Of a stretch of DNA of 43,835 bases, positions 42,077-43,835 are shown piece by piece. The stretch is from Oscillospiraceae bacterium (GTDB lineage Bacteria; Bacillota; Clostridia; Oscillospirales; Oscillospiraceae). The stretch spans positions 1 to 43,835 of the forward strand of contig JAHHRY010000012.1 of the NCBI GenBank assembly GCA_020025535.1. Direction: 5' to 3'. The notes beneath the pieces were generated by a model, which saw only the letters and a program-made list of their open reading frames with translations, had not been told where the DNA came from and did no database searches. Numbering within the stretch: position 1 is the stretch's first letter; every line of letters starts with the position of its first letter. A program made the translations under genes and the position numbers.

Positions 42077-42481
42077 ATGTACGAGAGCAAGAAGAAGTAT
42101 AACTACGGTACCGGCCGTCGGAAGTCCTCCGTCGCCCGTGTCCGTGTCTATGAGAACGGCACCGGTTCCATCATCATCAACGGCCGTGATATCGACGATT
42201 ACTTTGGTCTGGAGACCCTGAAGCTGGTCGTCCGTCAGCCCCTGGTCACCACCGATCTGGTGGGTAAGGTTGACGTTGTTGTCACCGTTGCAGGCGGCGG
42301 CGTTTCCGGTCAGGCCGGCGCTATCCGTCACGGCATTTCCCGTGCTCTGGTGGTTATGAACCCCGAGTACCGTGCAGGTCTGAAGGCTGCTGGCTTCATG
42401 ACCCGTGACCCCAGAATGAAGGAAAGAAAGAAGTACGGTCTGAAAGCCGCACGTCGCGCTCCTCAGTTCTCCAAGAGATAA
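42077..42481 (+). CDS. rpsI: 30S ribosomal protein S9
   Basis: The 134-aa S9 has YGTGRRKSSVARVRVYENGTGSIIINGRDIDDYF, GGGVSGQAGAIRHGISRALV, and the conserved basic end RDPRMKERKKYGLKAARRAPQFSKR, which reaches the decoding site. GGAGGTAAACGACT precedes the ATG, 17 bp after rplM. The usual end of the operon. Confidence 0.98.
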   Translation: MYESKKKYNYGTGRRKSSVARVRVYENGTGSIIINGRDIDDYFGLETLKLVVRQPLVTTDLVGKVDVVVTVAGGGVSGQAGAIRHGISRALVVMNPEYRAGLKAAGFMTRDPRMKERKKYGLKAARRAPQFSKR

Positions 42482-42507
42482 TTTCTCTCAGGATTATACG
42501 AAAAACT

Positions 42508-42538
42508 CCCCGGAATCCGAACGATTCCGGGGTTTTTC
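42508..42538 (+). terminator. Rho-independent terminator after rpsI
   Basis: CCCCGGAATC (42508-42517) and GATTCCGGGG (42523-42532) form a 10-bp stem followed by TTTTTC, 26 bp after the rpsI stop. Confidence 0.95.
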
Positions 42539-42590
42539 TTATTCTAATGTTCCGGTATGCCTAGCAAAGTTTAGCATAAAAAACTAACTT

Positions 42591-42614
42591 TTTTAAGGTT
42601 CATTTTAAGGTTCA
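42591..42614. repeat. Two tandem 12-bp direct repeats
   Basis: TTTTAAGGTTCA occurs twice with no gap, immediately downstream of the rpsI terminator. A third, diverged copy lies at 42633-42643. The GGTTCA core also appears in the tnpV-leader palindromes. Confidence 0.8.
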
Positions 42615-42690
42615 ACATGACTATCGTTGTCGTTTGAGGTTCAATAAAGTCCACTATTCCCCAGTATATCTCTCTGCGCTGATAAAAAAG

Positions 42691-42726
42691 AGGGCGGTCA
42701 GAAGCAGGCAAACTTCCAACCGCCCT
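42691..42726 (-). terminator. Orphan leftward terminator
   Basis: AGGGCGGT and ACCGCCCT with inner GAAG/CTTC, followed on the minus strand by CTTTTTTATC. Only non-coding or HTH-antisense sequence lies upstream on that strand. Confidence 0.6.
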
Positions 42727-42830
42727 GAAAGGCTTTGGGGACATAGCTATAACGAAATGCGTTATTTTCTAACATTTCACAGCGGGATATGAAATATATT
42801 GGTAGAATAAAATGCAAAAGGAGCATGGCT

Positions 42831-43085
42831 ATGATTAGGATTTTATTGTCCACCCGGCTTGGCGAGCGGCGGTGGACGCAGGCAGATCTCGCCAGAGCAA
42901 CCGGCATACGCCCCTCTACTATCAATGATCTTTACCACGAGATTACCGAGCGAGTAAATCTGGAGCATCTGGATCTGATATGCGAGGCCTTGGATTGCAA
43001 CCTTGAAGACCTTATCACCAGAGTCCCAAACAGTGAGCGGCAAATCAAATACCGCACTGGCAAAGAATATGCTCACAGTAAGTAG
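42831..43085 (+). CDS. XRE-family HTH regulator
   Basis: The 84-aa protein has LSTRLGERRWTQADLARATGIRPSTINDLYHEITERVNLEHLDLICEALDCNLEDLI, a Cro/C1-type helix-turn-helix of the HTH_26 subgroup, and a short charged tail. Its own promoter is not clear; a 6-bp-arm inverted repeat (42749-42765) lies upstream. The ATG at 42831 sits 7 nt after AAAGGAG; the ATG six nt earlier is too close. Proteins of this type are common on mobile elements and as controllers of defence genes; no partner gene is visible. Confidence 0.85.
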   Translation: MIRILLSTRLGERRWTQADLARATGIRPSTINDLYHEITERVNLEHLDLICEALDCNLEDLITRVPNSERQIKYRTGKEYAHSK

Positions 43086-43094
43086 CACACTCCC

Positions 43095-43129
43095 AAAAGT
43101 CCCGGACAAATGAATGTCCGGGACTTTTT
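43095..43129. terminator. Bidirectional terminator between two HTH genes
   Basis: A 14-bp perfect stem (43095-43108 with 43115-43128) is flanked by A and T runs, between the two convergent regulators; its T run touches the stop codon of the leftward one. Confidence 0.93.
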
Positions 43130-43346
43130 ATATTTCGGTGCCATCCGGCAGCTTGAATCTGACCTCAACAGTACAGTCCATAGCTTCAGCTAAGGCCACA
43201 ATCTCTTTTTCACTGAGATTATTTCGTCCCATTTTGTTTGACAGGTTCTGCCGAGTCTGTCCTGTAGCCTCAGCCAGATCTCCCATTGATTTGCCTAGCC
43301 GCTTTGAAATCAATCGAATCTTTTCAGGTGTTGTTAAGTTATCCAT
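43128..43346 (-). CDS. XRE-family HTH regulator
   Basis: The 72-aa protein is a single helix-turn-helix: RLISKRLGKSMGDLAEATGQTRQNLSNKMGRNNLSEKEIVALAEAMDCTVEVRFKLPDG. The ATG at 43346 has GAGGAGG upstream; the earlier in-frame ATG overlaps that site. It is convergent with the other HTH gene. A palindrome inside its promoter suggests autorepression. No target gene can be named. Confidence 0.85.
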   Translation of the reverse strand: MDNLTTPEKIRLISKRLGKSMGDLAEATGQTRQNLSNKMGRNNLSEKEIVALAEAMDCTVEVRFKLPDGTEI

Positions 43347-43366
43347 AAGAATCCCTCCTCGTCCCA

Positions 43367-43395
43367 AGCATAGAAGATAATATATATCTTGTCAA
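43367..43395 (-). promoter_or_regulatory. HTH gene promoter with palindromic operator
   Basis: On the minus strand TTGACA (43390-43395), a 17-nt spacer and TATGCT (43367-43372). The spacer is almost entirely AAGATA-N5-TATCTT (43374-43390), a perfect 6-bp-arm inverted repeat, well placed to block polymerase. Confidence 0.75.
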
Positions 43396-43550
43396 TTATA
43401 TTTTTCACATTTAACTAATCAATGTAAGCAAAAGTTTAATACATCACACTTTGCTGCGTAATTGATAGACACGAGGCAGAGATCAATTGATATCTAAAAA
43501 AACACTGCAAATCTGATTGACGCTACTGTCACCTATTCCGACACAAATGT
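43396..43550. other. 155-bp AT-rich stretch without a recognisable gene
   Basis: Nothing convincing is seen between the HTH promoter and the small RNA candidate terminator; a short palindrome ATCAATTGAT (about 43482) is the only structure. Confidence 0.5.
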
Positions 43551-43637
43551 AAAAAAGAGAGGCCGCCCCGCTAAGAACGCCTCTCTTACCCCTGAAACGA
43601 GGTGCCCGGGAGCCCTACCCGGGACACCTCCATGATA
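43551..43637 (-). ncRNA. Small RNA candidate: promoter, hairpin, terminator
   Basis: On the minus strand TTGATT (43655-43660), 17 nt and TATCAT (43632-43637) would start a transcript near 43625. That transcript holds a GC-rich hairpin with two CCCGGG arms (43605-43610 with 43618-43623; outer GAGGTG/CACCTC) and ends in a terminator AGAGAGGC/GCCTCTCT (43556-43563 with 43579-43586) followed by six T. About 75 nt, without a coding frame after the predicted start. The pattern fits a small RNA or the tail of a former type I toxin-antitoxin locus. Confidence 0.5.
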
Positions 43638-43676
43638 CCAAAGTAAGGCATAATAATCAAGGAGAAAATACAAATG

Positions 43677-43718
43677 TTAATCAAAGCTGCCCTTCTGTTC
43701 AAAGAATGTGTTTGCCAT
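43677..43718 (-). pseudogene. Truncated tnpV remnant
   Basis: Behind GGGAGGTCAAAGAG the frame reads MANTFFEQKGSFD and stops. This matches the start of the intact TnpV at 9149 (MVQTLFEQNGGTY) in sequence, ribosome binding site (GGAGGTCAA) and distance to an upstream palindrome. Everything beyond the first dozen codons is missing, so it is a 5' remnant. Confidence 0.75.
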
Positions 43719-43803
43719 CTCTTTGACCTCCCATATTTGGGATCGTATCTACATTTTACAGGAAGCCGTCCTGAGATACAAATGTGTGATTCCAAATATA
43801 AAG

Positions 43804-43835
43804 AATTCCGAGGTTGGTTTGCGTTGAACCTTCCT
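43804..43835. repeat. tnpV-leader palindrome, copy 2 (cut by window end)
   Basis: AATTCCGAGG, then GGTT, then TTGAACCTTCCT align with the copy at 9234-9263 with few changes, in the same orientation and about 85 bp upstream of the tnpV remnant. The expected end of the right arm lies beyond the window. Confidence 0.75.

Larger units (their letters stand above)
42539..42830. other. Intergenic stretch with tandem repeats and an orphan terminator
   Basis: No gene is seen. It holds two adjacent TTTTAAGGTTCA repeats (42591-42602 and 42603-42614) and a related TTTGAGGTTCA (42633-42643). It also holds a minus-strand terminator-like stem AGGGCGGT/ACCGCCCT (42691-42698 with 42719-42726, inner GAAG/CTTC) followed leftward by CTTTTTT with no recognisable gene before it. 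ATAACG-N5-CGTTAT (42749-42765) may be an operator for the HTH gene downstream. Confidence 0.6.

Noticed and set aside
42698..42925. A 75-codon minus-strand frame with a hydrophobic middle, looked at as a possible holin-like toxin
   Set aside because: It is antisense to the HTH gene start, and its last codons run through the orphan terminator stem; the hydrophobic run does not match the toxin pattern.
43586..43795. A 69-codon minus-strand frame spanning the small RNA candidate
   Set aside because: It crosses the tnpV remnant, a promoter and a hairpin, and shows no coding signal.
43674..43835. A 54-codon plus-strand frame with AAGGAG reaching the window end
   Set aside because: It lies antisense to the tnpV remnant and its palindromic leader, which explain this sequence better; no protein family is recognised.
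1..43835. CRISPR arrays, rRNA and tRNA genes
   Set aside because: No regularly spaced repeat of 24-40 bp and no convincing tRNA or rRNA sequence was seen on either strand by eye; a tRNA and CRISPR scan would be decisive.

Overview
The window is a bacterial chromosome segment of about 50% GC from a low-redundancy Firmicute, most likely class Clostridia, order Oscillospirales (gut Oscillospiraceae/Ruminococcaceae type). This rests on the ylxM-ffh-rpsP-khpA-rimM-trmD order, a T-box in front of cysS, an L13 leader in front of rplM-rpsI, strong GGAGG ribosome binding sites, sigma-A promoters with 17-bp spacers, and a TnpV transposon protein. No genus is claimed.

Left accessory island (1-9275). 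A gene controlled by a LexA-type box leaves the window at the left edge. Next comes a structured non-coding stretch, then a tight leftward operon: small HTH regulator, hsdR, hsdM, hsdS, and a large HEPN plus STAND-type NTPase protein 26 bp after hsdS. The last gene makes this a compound defence locus: a type I restriction-modification system coupled to a probable abortive-infection RNase with an NTPase switch. A tnpV gene with a 44-bp palindrome in its leader closes the island.

Core region (9366-42539). Most genes are housekeeping, arranged in short operons. Leftward: cysS-polA-rimI-tsaD-GNAT behind a T-box; an alanine symporter-aminotransferase pair with an unusual 122-nt overlap; hydrolase-truA-Spx-like; ylxM-ffh-rpsP-khpA-rimM-trmD-sirtuin; an M23 peptidase; dusB; a YfcE-type phosphoesterase; trpS; and ttcA-M28 peptidase. 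Rightward: HxlR-degV; a fused ThrE-type exporter; a small conserved protein; znuA-znuC-znuB-trmO behind a Fur-family-like box; a three-gene cluster of unknown function ending in a Cys/Pro-rich protein; gltX; and rplM-rpsI. Translation and tRNA modification dominate (tsaD and trmO act on the same t6A37 nucleotide; truA, trmD, dusB, ttcA, rimI, rimM).

Right accessory edge (42540-43835). This holds tandem 12-bp repeats, an orphan terminator, two convergent XRE-type regulators with palindromic operator candidates, a promoter-hairpin-terminator unit that looks like a small RNA gene, and a truncated second copy of the tnpV start with its palindromic leader. The two tnpV leaders lie in the same orientation at both ends of the conserved segment.
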